Source: Archegozetes longisetosus (lineage: Eukaryota > Arthropoda > Arachnida > Sarcoptiformes > Trhypochthoniidae). Taken from it: DNA of 64,000 bases. Where the stretch lies: contig JAEMBT020000002.1 in the NCBI GenBank assembly GCA_018873245.2, positions 620,001-684,000 of the forward strand. Reading direction: 5' to 3'. Position numbers and translations under genes: made by a program. Position 1 is the first letter of the stretch. Every line of letters starts with the position of its first letter. The notes under the pieces were generated by a model that worked only from the letters and a program-made list of their open reading frames with translations, was not told the DNA's origin and did no database searches. Below are positions 21,177-34,382 of the stretch, piece after piece.

Positions 21177-21981
21177 TGTTTGTTACTAAATTTGGTCAGA
21201 ATGGAACAATATTTTCAAAAGTCTTATTAGTTGTGACTTAAAAGTCAATAGAAGAGTAGAAAGCGCCAAGAATTTTTCTTGTCAAGTAATGATTAATTAG
21301 TTAAACTATACTGTATTTTTTTATATAACCTTCTAACTTTCAAATTGAGGCAATAACCAAGAATTATAAGGTTATATCAATAGTAATCTAATAGGAAATC
21401 GAACTTACAAAAATTCAATTTAATTGACAGAATTTTTTAGTTAGAAAACAAATAACTCTTTATCATTTAATTAATCAAAATATCAAATAATCATAGATTC
21501 TAACTATATCTAACTCGAAAGAATTCTATCAAATATAAATACTCTAAATAAAAGCCTCGCTTTTGATTTCATAAAGAAAGCATTCCATAGTATTAGTGCA
21601 TTAAATGTTTTAATGTTCTATTTCATCTATTCAGTCATGATTCATGAGCTAGATTCTTGTCAGTATTCTACTTTAACGGTAGTCGAAAAAATTAAATTCA
21701 AATGAAAACTCGAATTTTCATTGAAGTAAACAATTGAGCATGTGTTTTTTGAAGAAATCGAAATCGGTTGTGGCATCAAAACAATCGCTCCTTTAGTATA
21801 AGAACAATTAGAAAATTACTTGATTCAAATTTTAGTATCTATACATCTAAAGTATTAGAATTCTTACGAAACTAATTGATTGAATATAGTTTATTATATA
21901 GTATATTAGAATATAGTTTTGAAGCTTATTTTTCAGTTAACACACTAGTCTCTAAGGATAGAACCTTATAATTTAAAAATT
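21177..21981. other. Intergenic, nothing recognised
   Basis: AT-rich spacer between the RCC1 fragment and the mariner fragment. Confidence 0.4.
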
Positions 21982-22310
21982 TTAGAATATTTTAAGATAG
22001 AACCTTCTAGTACTGACTCGATCATATCTCTTTGTTTTCATTAGGTTTTTCGGAAAGAAATGCGATTTTTCACACAAAAATGAACGCAAGACATCGTTAT
22101 CCAACACAATAGGTCTTCCAGATTTTGGAAGGTTTTCGAGACCATAATTGTCAGAACGGAATCTGGCGAACAATCTCTGGCATTGACTAACACTCAATGC
22201 TTTTGTCGCCATAAGTCTCACTTAAGATTTTGGCTGCAACTGTTGTATTTGATCCGCGGTTGAACTCATGCAACAATGTCTTATATGGATCCAATCGGGA
22301 AAGCCTTCAG
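21982..22310 (-). pseudogene. mariner transposase N-terminal fragment
   Basis: The minus strand reads LDPYKTLLHEFNRGSNTTVA in one frame and KALSVSQCQRLFARFRSDNY, then GLENLPKSGRPIVLDND, in the next. This is the paired helix-turn-helix region of mariner transposases ('S...CQ.WF..FRSG.F.LED.PRSGRP'). A frameshift lies between the halves. The catalytic domain is absent. Confidence 0.8.
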
Positions 22311-22714
22311 ACATTGTTAGACGCAATCGAAAATTTATTTTTCAATAATAAATTTAAAACAAATAATGGAACTTTTGATTGAGAAATGGAATCGAATTGT
22401 AAACAATTGAAATCATATAATAAATGACGCTTAAAATCGATTTGACAAATACCGCGTTTCTTTCTGAAAAACCTAATACTTATAAAAACTATAATCAAAT
22501 TGATTATTGAAAACATAATTCAACATTTTATTTAAATTGTTCGCTCAATTAGATAAATTAACTGAAAATTATATTCTTATTCCAAAGCCTCAAAAAATTA
22601 TTTATCATTTAATGAGAGCTTGGGATCAAAGTTTAATTAATTAATAGATTATTGTTATTTGATAAAACCACATAAGAATAGATATCAATATTTTTTTAAT
22701 AATCTACTACAGCT

Positions 22715-23297
22715 ATACTTCGGTATATGGCCAGCAAGCTTTTGAAAGAAAAAGTATCTCAAATGATAGTACTCGAAGAGCTGATTCCAGATATATATGT
22801 CTTTGTTATCGGAAATAAGCCATTGAGGAGATATCGGCTCAAGAAGTCAATGAATTCCCATAGACGTAATGTTAAAAATTTTTAGTTTTTTTACCATTAC
22901 GTCTATGGGAATTCATTGATTTTGATGTTTAGGTTAGGTTAGGTTAGTTTAGGAATTTTTGATGATATCTCATTACAGGAGTCTGAAAAGCGTCCTTTCG
23001 AGGTTAGGTAGTCTAGACTGGTGTCATTTGATTTAGCTCATCATGCATAGTTAATAGGGCAGGGTGCTATAGGGTAGGAGGCAACATCAAAATCAATGAA
23101 TTCCCATAGACGTAATGGTAAAAAAACTAAAAATTTTTAACATTACGTCTATGGGAATTCATTGACTTCTTGAGCCGATATCTCCGCAATGGGTCATTTC
23201 CGAGAACAATGACATATATAGTTGGAATCAACTCTTCGAGTACTATTATTTGCGACACTTATTATTTCAAAAGCTTGCTGGCCATATACCGAAGTAT
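22715..23297. mobile_element. Foldback element with nested inner hairpins
   Basis: Two long arms (22715-22935 and 23085-23297) are inverted copies beginning ATACTTCGGTATATGGCCAG. Each arm contains its own perfect inverted repeat, CAATGAATTCCCATAGACGT with its inverse about 50 bp away, so the strand can form a stem with two side hairpins. The loop region includes TTAGG repeats. It contains no coding sequence. Confidence 0.88.
22929..22952 (+). repeat. Short TTAGG telomere-like tract
   Basis: About four TTAGG units in a row in the loop of the foldback element. TTAGG is the common arthropod telomere repeat. A tract this short may be chance or a capture event. Confidence 0.6.
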
Positions 23298-24201
23298 CCC
23301 CTCTACTACTAATCGAATCAAGTAATGTGATGATTTTGACGAATACATATTTTCAACTGAACAGGTTCTTAGTTTTACATTAAGCCCTTGGATAAAAATT
23401 TTTTTGGAGTTGAGGATAAGTAACGGGTTATAAATAAAATTTTTCGTGCTTTGCAACTAACTTTTTTACTGTTAAACTCTTTAAAAAAATGACATAGTCC
23501 ATTATTTTTCAATAGTGCATTATCTTTTATGCTGATATAATTATATAGATATCCTCTTCTTTATTTATAAAACATAGACAATTGAATAAAAATGGAAGAA
23601 ATTTGTTTTGTACGAACTCTGTTGGTATTAATTCAACTTAATAATTTCGCAATATAAAGCTTTAATTTACTATGATTAATCTCATTAATACTTAGTATAG
23701 TAATGCTACTATTAAAGTTAAATGTCATATTCTCTCTATTCATATAAATTTTTTACAGAATTAAATATTGATTAACATTTTTGATTTGATTAAAACTTTT
23801 ATTGAGATTATAGGAAAAAAATTATCGATTCGGGTAAATGTCAAAATTTGAAAGAAGACATTCATCAGAATGAGTTTTTTGTACAATTTTTACTTTTCAT
23901 TAAAAGAGATTAAAAATAAGAGCAATACTTTTGTTCAAAATTATAACTTGAAAATTTGAAAATTTTGGATTATCTAAAAACTTCATTAACTTCATTATCT
24001 ATAAAATTATTGAATTAAATAAATTCAACTTTTGTTTTCAAGCACATCTAGTACCAAGCTCTAAATTTGGTACCTGACTTTATTGATTTAATAAATATTT
24101 AAAGATTTATAAACAAAATGTTATTTCATTAGCTGTACAAATGCAAAATCGCATGGCTTTACGAAACTGTTTAAAATTCGATTAGTTAAATATTTATTAA
24201 A
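23298..24201. other. Intergenic, nothing recognised
   Basis: AT-rich spacer between two transposable elements. Confidence 0.4.
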
Positions 24202-24203
24202 TA

Positions 24204-24976
24204 AGGCTTGTGCAATAAGTAAATTTACATTTTTTAAAGCGCTCGCGTTCTATTTCATCTATATTGTTGAAACTTTAACAGCAACAAGTCTATGTATCAG
24301 TGTTCGATTTACTTCTGCCATTGTATTGAATTGTCTTATATTACTTTAATGGCAAGACAAGAGAACGAAGCTCTTGCTAAGAGTTTCTCATTTTTATGAG
24401 CGTATCGGCGGATCAGAAAACCCTCTCGCTTTGAAATTTACAACCAAACATTTCAAAGAAGAAGGCATAAGTAGACAAAGAATTTATGGAATTATTAAAA
24501 TATAAAGAGCGAGGAACTGCCGTTTATCTCAAAATCCCTGGTAGACCTTCAAAAAGACCAGCCAAGTCTGTAAAAGAATTGATTGATATAGAACCAGGAA
24601 TTCAGTAAGAATTGGAACGCTCAAGACAAAGATGCCATACAGCACTTACAAATTCATAAAGACCAAAAAGTTAGGAATTAGGTCTTATGTTAAACAAACT
24701 GTCCCGAAATACACGGGTAATCAAGCTGAGAGAGCACAAAAAGCTGGAAAAACATCTCTAAAACAATTGCCGAAAGAAGTGATAAAAACTTAATGCGCGG
24801 TCTTAAGACTAAATTGAAAGCTGTGAGTCAAGGAGGGGTGTTAGCACCATACAAATTATAAAAAATTTACTTCAAAATATGTTTATACTTTAAAAAAATT
24901 TTCATTAAAAAATATCTTTTGTACTTTTCATTTTATACAGAAATTAAAAATGTAAATTTACTTCTTGCACAAGCCT
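24204..24976 (+). mobile_element. Internally deleted Tc1/mariner-type transposon
   Basis: Terminal inverted repeats AGGCTTGTGCAATAAGTAAA (left) and its inverse at the right are bounded by TA on both sides. From ATG at 24349 the plus strand encodes only the DNA-binding half of the transposase, followed at once by the right end. The catalytic domain has been deleted. Confidence 0.85.
24349..24800 (+). pseudogene. Tc1/mariner transposase N-terminal pseudogene
   Basis: Reading across frameshifts gives MARQENEALAKSFSFL, then ERIGGSENPLALKFTTKHFK with EEGISRQRIYGIIK (a helix-turn-helix). PGRPSKRPAKSVKELID follows, and then TKKLGIRSYVKQTVPKYTGN. These match the order of the N-terminal DNA-binding domain and the linker before the catalytic core in IS630/Tc1-type transposases. 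Several stops and shifts are present and the DDE/D core is missing. Confidence 0.75.
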
Positions 24977-24978
24977 TA

Positions 24979-25736
24979 ATTAGCAAATGCATTTTATAGA
25001 ATAGTAATAAATGTTTTATGAAATATAAACAAGATATATAGATTCAATCAATTAGACAGAATAAAGTTAGTTGTAAAGCACGGCAAAATTTTATTTGTAA
25101 CACGTTAATATCAATTGATTTTGAAACTTATTAACATTTTACTTAGGTTTCAAACTGGTACGATAGCAAAAACTTTAATTATTGTAAATTCAATTTCTAT
25201 CCGCACGTAAATAAAAATATTGAATTCAACAATGAATTTCTTTATTCAAATGATTCTAAGCTTTATGTAAAATCAAAACAAAAATGCATAGGTTTTTTAA
25301 ATACAATGCATACTATGATTGACTAATGCATTCAAGTTATTGCCAAAAGTTAAACATCGTTCAGCTTTTTTGATACCTTAAATTCAATAACAGCTGAACA
25401 ATTTATGTACACACATTATTCAAATCGCTTGAATTCAAGTTCCAATTCACTTGAATTCTGCATAAATTGAATCGTGTAAATAGACCTTTAAAGACCTGGT
25501 ATAGTTGACAAACATTTTTCTATGACTACACAGACTCTTTCGCGTACCACCGGTTGAGAAACGCCGGGTTAGATAATGTTTTGATTGTTTGAATGAAGCA
25601 TATTAATGAGTAATGTATCTTTTATGAAGCAAATAAGTAATCTTAAGTCTTTTTCAGATGAACTAACAGTTTTATCAATGATTTTAATATTAATTAATAA
25701 TTGACTTGAAATAGAGACTATGAAAAAAATTATATA
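24979..25736. other. Intergenic, nothing recognised
   Basis: AT-rich spacer between two Tc1/mariner-type elements. Confidence 0.4.
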
Positions 25737-25738
25737 TA

Positions 25739-26676
25739 AAGGGTGTCCGGAAAGTAATTGGACTGGTTTTGAAAGATCAATAACTTTGAAACTGCTAAAG
25801 ATATTTTAATAAAATTTTTAGAGAATTAAAATATATTCATTTTTTATCTATTTGTGCTCTTAAAGTGGTTCTAAAGCTAATTTATCCCCAATCCGTATGA
25901 GTTTCTTTTAAAGGTCACACATAAGAACTTTTGCACTGATTTTTGCAATCTTTTAAGATATTTTCTGCCTTACAAATTTGAATTCATGGGGATTTTCCGG
26001 TGGTTTGGATCATATTCCATATTCAGATCTATATTTGATCAGAATTTTTCATAAGTTCGGGGCTGGGAAACAATTGGAAGCGTTATCGAGACTAGCAATA
26101 AATCTCAATTTTTATTACGCATTCATTGTTGGCCATCTTTTCATAGTGAATAGTATCAAAATCCAATCAAAATAAGATATTTTCCTGTTTGTGATATTTA
26201 TCGATCAATTGTTTGAGATTTTTCCCTACGCATACAGTTTTATATTCTTCGGGATTCATTGAACCGCTTTAAATAAATTGCTCTAAAACTTGACCACATT
26301 CTTCGATGGCCTGTATGATAAGATAATTCTCCGGGAAAACACTTTTCGGCCCTAAATTAGGTACTAATTGAATTACCTTATCTTTTGATAGCCGCATATA
26401 GTCTTATTCTTCGATGTTCTACTCAGAGAGTGCTAAATAGTAACGTTTATAACTAAATTTGATATAAAATTTAGTAAAAGTGCACAACTATTTTAGGGAA
26501 TACTTCTGTTTCTGGCCTATTCATTGTTTTCAGAGATAATTTTTAGATAATCTATGTTTAGAATATCATAAAAGAATGTCTTGTCTTCAAAATGAAGGTA
26601 TTCTCAACAATGACAAGCAAATGGTTACAGCGCGCGAGCGCATCAAACTCAGTCCAATTACTTTCCGGACACCCTT
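25739..26676 (-). mobile_element. Tc1/mariner-type transposon, decayed
   Basis: Perfect terminal inverted repeats AAGGGTGTCCGGAAAGTAAT (25739 onward) and its inverse (to 26676) are flanked by TA. The minus strand keeps fragments of transposase: MNPEEYKTVCVGKNLKQLID and later DFDTIHYEKMANNEC, equivalent to the region around the second catalytic aspartate, then DPNHRKIP. Stops are frequent. The element is about 0.94 kb, shorter than an intact copy. Confidence 0.82.
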
Positions 26677-26678
26677 TA

Positions 26679-27668
26679 TATTCAAAATTAGTGTCTCATA
26701 AGATTCTCGTATTCATTTTTTAGGTTTTGTTCATAAATGTATCTCAGCTACATCTTCAGAGGACCAATAATACATTATTAATGACTCTCTCAAAAATAGC
26801 ATGATTGCGATTTCATATCAATTTAACTCTTAATTTCATTATGAAGACTTTTATTTAAGTTTTCTAACAGACTTAATACGAATTTTCAATTAGGGACCCA
26901 AAAGCATTAAAGTTATCCAGTGTGTCAAGGGCTCAGAAAAGATCAATCAATAAGCCGGATCCGGACCACAGACTTACTGATCTATAGGTAGCATCTCTTT
27001 CTTATTTCATCTTATTACAAACAGTTCTTAGGAGAAAACACAGAATTAATTGTATAAGAAATTATCTGTTCATAAGGATATGAATTTTCTAGTTTTTAAT
27101 TCGAATAATCACATGTCAAAGATTATTAAGGCTATGTGTGAAAAAGCTAATTTTTATTATACCATCAAATTTATTTTCCTATAAAATTCATTTTTAATAT
27201 ATTTGTTAGGATTTTGGTCGGAAACAAAATATTTTTTAATTCTTAATCCAGTTCTTCGTATCTAGAGAATAATGCTTGAAAAATAATATTCAAAAATTAG
27301 ATATTTATATCTTATTAATAGGTATTAGTTTTGTTTCAAATTTTTGGAATAGCTTTGAAAAATACAGTCAAAATTCAGATTAAACTGCAGATAAATTGTT
27401 CGTTCGTATTGTCATATAAAGAAATTAAAGAAAATACAAACTTTGACTATCAGTTCGAACATCCATTTTATTTTTTAATTATTATCTCTCTATCAATATT
27501 GAGTACAAATACAAATGATTTCAATTTTTTGAGAAAAAGCTTTTCAAACAATTTCAAGAATCAAAGAAGTCATAAACTTGTCAAATAATTATTCTCTAAT
27601 GAGAGAAAACATAATTCATAGAATTAAATAATCGAAAAATTGATGCCATAATTATTACAATTAAATTT
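26679..27668. other. Intergenic, nothing convincing
   Basis: A plus-strand open frame at 27331-27588 (85 residues) lacks any domain or splice support and is likely chance. Confidence 0.4.
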
Positions 27669-30600
27669 CTAACTATAATATAAACTATTTTTAAGCAATT
27701 CATTGACTTTGACTTTGGTGTTGAGAAGGGAAGCAATTCTGGCTTCGCGTTCTTCTCTCTGTTGTTTGGTTTCATCTTTAACTCGTTCTTCATATTTGAT
27801 GTTTTGAGCGACTATATGAATCTTCGATCGAGAGGCGGCTAAATGTGCGTACATTACAGGCGTTGGAATTGATATAGATTTTCTGCATCGAATGTAAGTA
27901 AAGCATAAATAATACGATAGCTTTTCGATCTGATCGGCACTCATATTGTGGTCATCGCGAAGGACGACATATTTTGCGGGACGACTTGTACCCTAAAAAT
28001 GGATCAGAAGTTTTAAAATCTATTGCTTTATATCATGAAAATGACTCTGAAATGTGAGACAAATTTTATTTGCAATAAAAGATTGAAATATAGATTAAAA
28101 TGTTTTCAAACTAGTTGTCGCTAAAGTCAAAATAGAATGAAATTTAATATAATGTCTGTGTCTCTGTTTGCTTTATTAACACTTTGAAAGCTCAGTCGTT
28201 GTCACTAAATATTTGTGTCACTAGACTCATCGTGACCTGTGACAGGGTGATAAGACATTATGGTTACCAAAGCTGGCCAGTAGTCAATTACTAAAAAACG
28301 ATGACTGACCAAAAACTCGAATGTCTGATAGTGAACGGGCGTCAAATTTCTATTTTCGACAGTAGTGCAATTTGATTGATTTGTTGATAGACTGTCGGTC
28401 TTAATTTTTAAAAATTTTCGAAATAAAGTCTAGGCAAAGCTTTTAATCGTAATGAAAAAATTTGAAGTAGTTAAATAAAAGACCATAAAATATCATAAAA
28501 CTCAAGAATGAACCTGAACCTATGAAAAAACTTTAGATATGAATTGGTATTAGAATTAAAAGTTTTCAAGAACAAGCTGAGGAAAACTTGCTATTAAAAA
28601 CTAGGAAAAAAGAGATTAAATATAATATGGTTCATCGGGACAAGTCAATGCTATAAAAGCTGTCAATTAGCATGTTCTTTAAACGAGTGATTTATATAAA
28701 TGCAATCCATACTATCAATCCCTGATGGCTCGCCAAATAGTACTCATGAAGAACAGGATTAACAACACCTTTATCGACAACGGTTCCTTGGGGAATATTT
28801 CCGGCCCTACCAACAGCCCTACTCTCATCCAGTGTCAAAAATCTAGTGTGATGTCTCTTCTGGACAATAATAAATGTAATCAACGGCTTATAACCGGCTT
28901 TCAATCGATGACACGCTTCCACAAGAAGCCGATGCTCGTGATCAATCACTTGATCAAACTGTCCCTCAGAGACTCCATCCCTAAAGACAATCAAACCTTT
29001 AGGCAAAACCTTGTTATGATTAGAATATTGCTTCAAAAGTTCTTCGATCATGACATCAAATCTCGTAATGATTTCATCTCTGGATCTTTTCTGAACAGTA
29101 ATACTAGCGCTATATTTGCTAAAGTCCTCATCATAACTCCCTACACAGGCTGCTACCGATGACAGCATACGATCTGCGGGCGCGGGATGTGTGACATCGG
29201 CGCCGATGATCATAAGCGGAGCTTTCATAATAGCAGGTCTTTCTAAGGTTCTAATTATCTGATTTTTTCCATCAAGTTTTCCATTAATCTTAAGCAAAAT
29301 ATTTTCGAAGTAACCTCTCGGAGTGTTTAAAAGTCGCTTATCTTTAATACATTGAGTCATAACCCCGTACTTCATGTCTCCGAAGTATTTGATCGCACGA
29401 TAGATATCATCTTCATCGGGAATACAGAACAAAATTATTTGTAATTTTCGGCACAACTTTTTTGCATTCATAAAGATACTCTCAATTGATTTCTGGTTAG
29501 TATATTTATAATTAAAGACATAAGGCGGACCAATAAATTTGATTTTAATTCCCATTCGTTCCCCTTCTTCTATAAGGTCCTTGACAAATTGTTTTCCTTT
29601 TGAGTTCATATGATCTTTCACCTCTGGCGATAGATTAATGAAGAACCAATCATCTAATTGCTTGCCATCAAAAACTTTGCGATCATTTCCGTCACATTTA
29701 GGCTGATCTAAGACTCTTCCGTCCACTTTAATCGGTTTTGTGATCATTCGTATTCCCATTTCATTCAATAAGTCCCTGCTCTCGCTCTCAATATCTTCAG
29801 CTGATTCCTGAATTATGCTAAACCTATTGAGGGGTTTCTGTTGGCCCGAACGACGAACTACTTCTGAGGTCATATTCGATGTGATGTGTCTACGTGGGAC
29901 AGGTTGGTCGGGATATACTTTACAAACCTCTACCGGTAAATACCTATTGTGTCCTCCTTTCAATAGAATGCAAGGAATATTCTTATAATTTAGTTCAACT
30001 TTGTACTGATTTTTGAAATATTTCGTGACACTTATCGTCTCTTTTCCGGAACCATCCTTAGTAGCGACTTCGAACTTACAATCATCCGGTTTTAGAAAAG
30101 TCAGCGAATCGATAATGGATTTTCGTTTGCCGCCCACATGTTCGGTATAGATCTTCAGACCAGATAAATGGCGATTAATTTGTGAAATCATGTTCTCGTC
30201 GAAATCAATAGTCTTTAAGTTAATGTTTCCATACACTAAACCCTTTAGGAAATCAGTTAAACATCCACCAGTTCTATACAAAAGAGTGGTACTTCTGTCG
30301 ATAACAATAGTTGGTCCGACTTCTGTCAGGTGAACGGATTGGTAATGACCATAAGCCATGTTCGCGTTCTCTCCAATAAAAGTCTGATTATCTCTAGTAT
30401 ATAGAGATTTTCCGACAGGTATTCGAGTTTGCGATGGAGTATATCTCAAAATAATCTCTAAGACTTGGAATGAGTCCTCTGGTATGTAATCAAGTTTTCC
30501 GTCATAAAAGTCATTTATCAAAGACATGTGGACTTCGTTTGCGAACTGAATCGAAACCTCATAAGTCTGTTCTCGATATCCATCCAAAGCAATGCTAACA

Positions 30601-31342
30601 TTCCTCTTGAGCTGTTCTCCATCACTGACACATAATCGTTCTTTGGTGTAAACATTCTTCAAGCCATCAAAAACATAGCGTCTACCGCCGAAGACTTCCC
30701 GCCACTCATTGGCCAACTTTTGAATCACTTCCATATTTTCCTTTTGAGCCAGTTTTCTCATTTTACGCTCTTTCGGGCCACTGATGGCCACAAAACTACT
30801 CTCCATATTAATGCCTAATTTGATATCAATATCGTAGTGATAATAAGTCATATCTTGTAGGACTAGTCGAAAGTGATTAGCTATTAATTCAATTTTCTGG
30901 CCCTCAGTCCCAGGCTTTGACGGTTTTTTAATCAAATGTCGTTTGATTCTTGCTGACTTATTGACCGCTATTTCGTAAGAATCGCGAACGTTCCTCTTGA
31001 CGACTTCGTAGTCACCTCTTCCTTGGCCCCTTCCACCAATGCTTCGGCCTCTATCGTTACCTATTCCCTGGCTATAACCTCTTCGATCACCACCACTTCC
31101 GTCATCACCTCTTTGATTATAGCCTACTCGACTTCCTCTGCCACGACCGCCACCTCTCTGATCATTTCCTCCACGACCTCCTCGATATGAACCTAAAAAT
31201 TATTAAATATTTAGTTAATCAAAACTTACAAGGCTTTTTTGATTAAATTTTGAGCTGACATTTCAATTAAGTTTTTCTCGTTCTTGAATCTGTTTCTATT
31301 AAGCTCAAGATAAGTTCAAAATGACTTACCTCTTGACGACAT
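27669..31342 (-). CDS. Argonaute (AGO subfamily), slicer-type
   Basis: This is a guide-RNA-binding endonuclease of the RNA-interference pathway. The exons are 31342-31330 (only MSSRG, split codon), 31192-28713 and 27992-27669, giving 938 residues with phases that join cleanly. The N-terminus (residues 5-70) is Arg/Gly-rich (GGRGGNDQRGGGRGRG), a likely methylation and binding region. The N, PAZ and MID domains follow. In MID, IYRAIKYFGD and MTQC keep the 5'-phosphate contacts. The PIWI domain has all four catalytic residues: D670 in GADVTHP, E711 in RDEII, D743 in FRDGVSEGQ and H881 in YAHLA, so cleavage activity is expected. The sequence is AGO-like rather than Piwi-like (KYSASITVQ, GTVVDKGVV) but divergent. 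The third exon completes the motif HQGLIGTSRP. The second intron is 720 bp. Confidence 0.93.
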
Positions 31343-32087
31343 GTTTTTGAAATTTGATTAACACGATTAAAATGCGATCACGTAATCGTTTTTATGCAAA
31401 TGAAGCCTATCATGAAAGAGTGAAAAATTTTTTCAAATATTATTTTCTCGGGATCCCAAGTTCGGATAAAAAGTTTATAATTTTGTTTAATCGTCTTTTG
31501 CTCTGGTTTTATCTGAAATTAAATTATAGGACAAGTTCTACGCAATCATAATTAATGTTATCCAAGGTTTGGTTTAGAGAAAAATTATTGCTATAAAATC
31601 AATTTTAAAAATATCGTGTTATTGATCAATCATTGAAACAATTGTTGAACAAATTTGTGCTAAAGTAAATCATTTTCAGTGCTTATTGCGCGAATAAAAA
31701 ATACTTGAAAACAGAAACAGGTAATGCTTAGACTTAAGGCGTTCAGTCAACAATTACTAAAAAATACAGTTAAATTAATGCTATTTAGTAGTTCAAAAAA
31801 TATTGTTTTACAAAACACATACATTTGCCAAATGAAGAGGTGTTCACTCTAATTAAACTTTAACAATAGTTTGCAATGATGCTTACAGTTCGCATAAGGT
31901 TGCAGTTTGTTATCAAATCGAATAGAGATAAAGCCAGAGTAATTGCTTAAAAGGTGTGCAACTCTTTGAGTTATATCACAATGGAGGCAAACTTTTGTTA
32001 TTATGAATGCAGTTCAAGTCATTCACAATTAAAATACCTGGCGAGATCTTTGTAATGAAACTTTTATCAGGTAGAAATTTGTGGCTT
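31343..32087. other. Upstream region of the Argonaute gene
   Basis: About 0.7 kb of AT-rich noncoding sequence upstream of the Argonaute start. A short plus-strand frame at 31354-31551 is not convincing. Confidence 0.4.
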
Positions 32088-32415
32088 CAGATAGTAAAAC
32101 GTTTATTAGTAAAGATACAAAGTTCAGGTATTTTACCATAAGTTATGAGTCTACCAAACTATGGTAAAATAGGTTTTATGCATGAATAAACGAATTCTAA
32201 CTGATCGCCGACAAAACTTAACTGAAATCAACATAGATTTGTATAATGTCATTAACTATAACCAATTTTTAACTAAAAATGACGAAATTTGAATAAAATA
32301 TATTTTTTATTTACCAAAAATTGTTCCCAAAAAATGGAGTTTTTATTACCAGTTTACCAACCTAATTTTGAGTTTCATTTTACCTGAACTTTGTGTCTTT
32401 ATTTATTAGTGATAG
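32088..32415. repeat. Short inverted-repeat element (MITE-like)
   Basis: The left end has ATTAGTAAAGATACAAAGTT followed by CAGGTATTTTACC. The right end is its inverse with small changes (ACCTGAACTTTGTGTCTTTA). About 35-45 bp arms enclose noncoding sequence. Confidence 0.6.
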
Positions 32416-32447
32416 TGCAGTATAAAGGGACTTGACCAGATTTGGCC

Positions 32448-32925
32448 TAAATCAGGTATAGGTATCAAATCAAAGCTTATTTGCAGCAAAATCGAAAGCA
32501 GAAAGAATTTTCAAAAATACGATGGCTCAGGCTCTTTTAAAATGTATTTAAATGAGAGGGAAGCTATAGTCCACTTGGCACACAAGACCCTCTGCCTAAG
32601 TCTCCAGCGCGGGCTTTATTTGAGGGAGTACAGCTCCCGAAATCTTCCACGATGACAACGTAGTCATTATCAAAAGGAAATTTTTTCGATGGCTTCTGTG
32701 TACAATTTTCAAAAGTGATAAAAACACTTTATAGTGTCTACCAATAAGGTCTTTGCTCACTTATCCTTTTAAAACGATAGCCAAAACGATGAATTTTTAA
32801 TTTTTTAGATGTCAATCTCTAAAAATTTGCATTTCCTGTCAGCCATCGCATTTTTGAAAATTTGCTTCTGGCTTCGATCTCACTGTTAATAAGCTTTAGT
32901 TTGATATCTATATTGGCTGGTGGGC
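32448..32925. repeat. Second inverted-repeat element (MITE-like)
   Basis: Arms of about 85 bp (around 32448-32535 and 32840-32925) match in inverted orientation, sharing ATTTTCAAAAAT[A/G]CGATGGCT and TATCAAA[T/C][C/T]AAAGCTTATT. The interior is noncoding. Confidence 0.6.
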
Positions 32926-34382
32926 AATTAAGCCAAATTCCTGTATGTTCTGATTATGCCTTTTAAAATGATAAGCTTATAACTAGTCAAAAATGACATG
33001 CATTCGTATCTCTAGAAATCGAATATTAATCATGTTTCAAAACTATATAACTTTTTATAACCTACTTATGCTATTGATTAATAAAACTTTTAATTAATAT
33101 TAGTCAAATTAAAGATTTGATGACTTTTGCAATTTTGATGAAATATTTGTTGATATATTTGGCATTAAAAATAAAGAATCAATACAAATTGCATGTCATT
33201 CACCTCAAATTATTTTTCAACAGTTATTAAACTAATAGAAAAGCAATTTTGAACCCAATTATTTAGGCTTTAGGAAAGAAAATCTATAGGTATTCTCTGT
33301 ATGCCTGTAATTCTGTAATTAATTACAAATTGAAAAATTGTTCCTAAATTATTGCGGATAACAGTCATTAATTTGTGATCAACTCCTATAAAGATTATGT
33401 TAAAAATGTTTGCGTTGATGTAGGAAGTACAAATAGAACTTTGGATAGTATTTGATAGTAATGTTTGATAAATAAGATTATTGTAAGAAAGTCCAACTTT
33501 GTCAAACATAAGATAAATTGTCAATAATTTGCTACAATAGGGGAGGTAAACATTTTAAAAATTTCAATGCTGGCGCCAACACTTCAATGCAAAGAAAACA
33601 ATCACTTAAAAATCAAATAAGCTTTTTTCCAAAAATTATTTGGATAAGGGGGATCGCATTTAACAGACTTTACAAAAGTTCTGACATTTTTGTCAAAAGT
33701 TTATGACAGGAGGTAAAAATCCGTTTCTAATAATATAATTGAATAAATTGAAGAGAACATTATTCCAGAGTTTTTCAATAGAAAAGTTAGCCCTAATTTC
33801 AAAAGCATTCACATAAGTGTAGGCGTAGATTTGAAAGCAGCTAATTTTTAAATTAATTGTTCAATCTCTGTATTAGTTCGAAAGGATAGCACTACTTTCT
33901 ATGCAAAAAGTTCACTATTAAACACAAGAAACCAAAAACACTAAATATGTTTGTTCTAAAAGGACAGTAAATGCTCAGTCAGTCTTTTACAATTATAATA
34001 TGTCAGGTCAGTACGACTGACTTCGTGGTCCCATATCATACAATCTAGAGTTCACAGAAATATGAAGAACTTTGCACAAATGTAAAATCCAAAACGTTGC
34101 TGAAGAAGTCAATCTTTGGGTCAAATTCCTACCTATTATTGAATGGTTTTTAAAGTATTAACTTATCCTGTTTGGTAATGAATTGATATCTAGTGAGAAG
34201 AGATTACTCTATCTAGGGGCCTCAACACATACTAAATGTTTATTAGGTAGCTAGATAAGTCTCAATACTTATTTATATAATAAAAAATATTTAGTTAAAT
34301 ATATTTTATATTCAATTAAATTCATTTTTACTTATGTTTCTCACATTTTAACTTTAATGTCTATAGATGTCTATAAAAGATA
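32926..34382. other. Intergenic, nothing recognised
   Basis: About 1.4 kb without a supported gene. Short frames at 33270-33524 and 33518-33706 have no domain or signal peptide. Confidence 0.4.

Noticed and set aside
27331..27588. 85-residue plus-strand frame upstream of the Argonaute 3' end
   Set aside because: No recognisable domain, AT-rich residues only and no splice or promoter support.
28725..29162. 145-residue open frame antisense to the Argonaute PIWI domain
   Set aside because: It is a shadow of the coding strand with no domain of its own.
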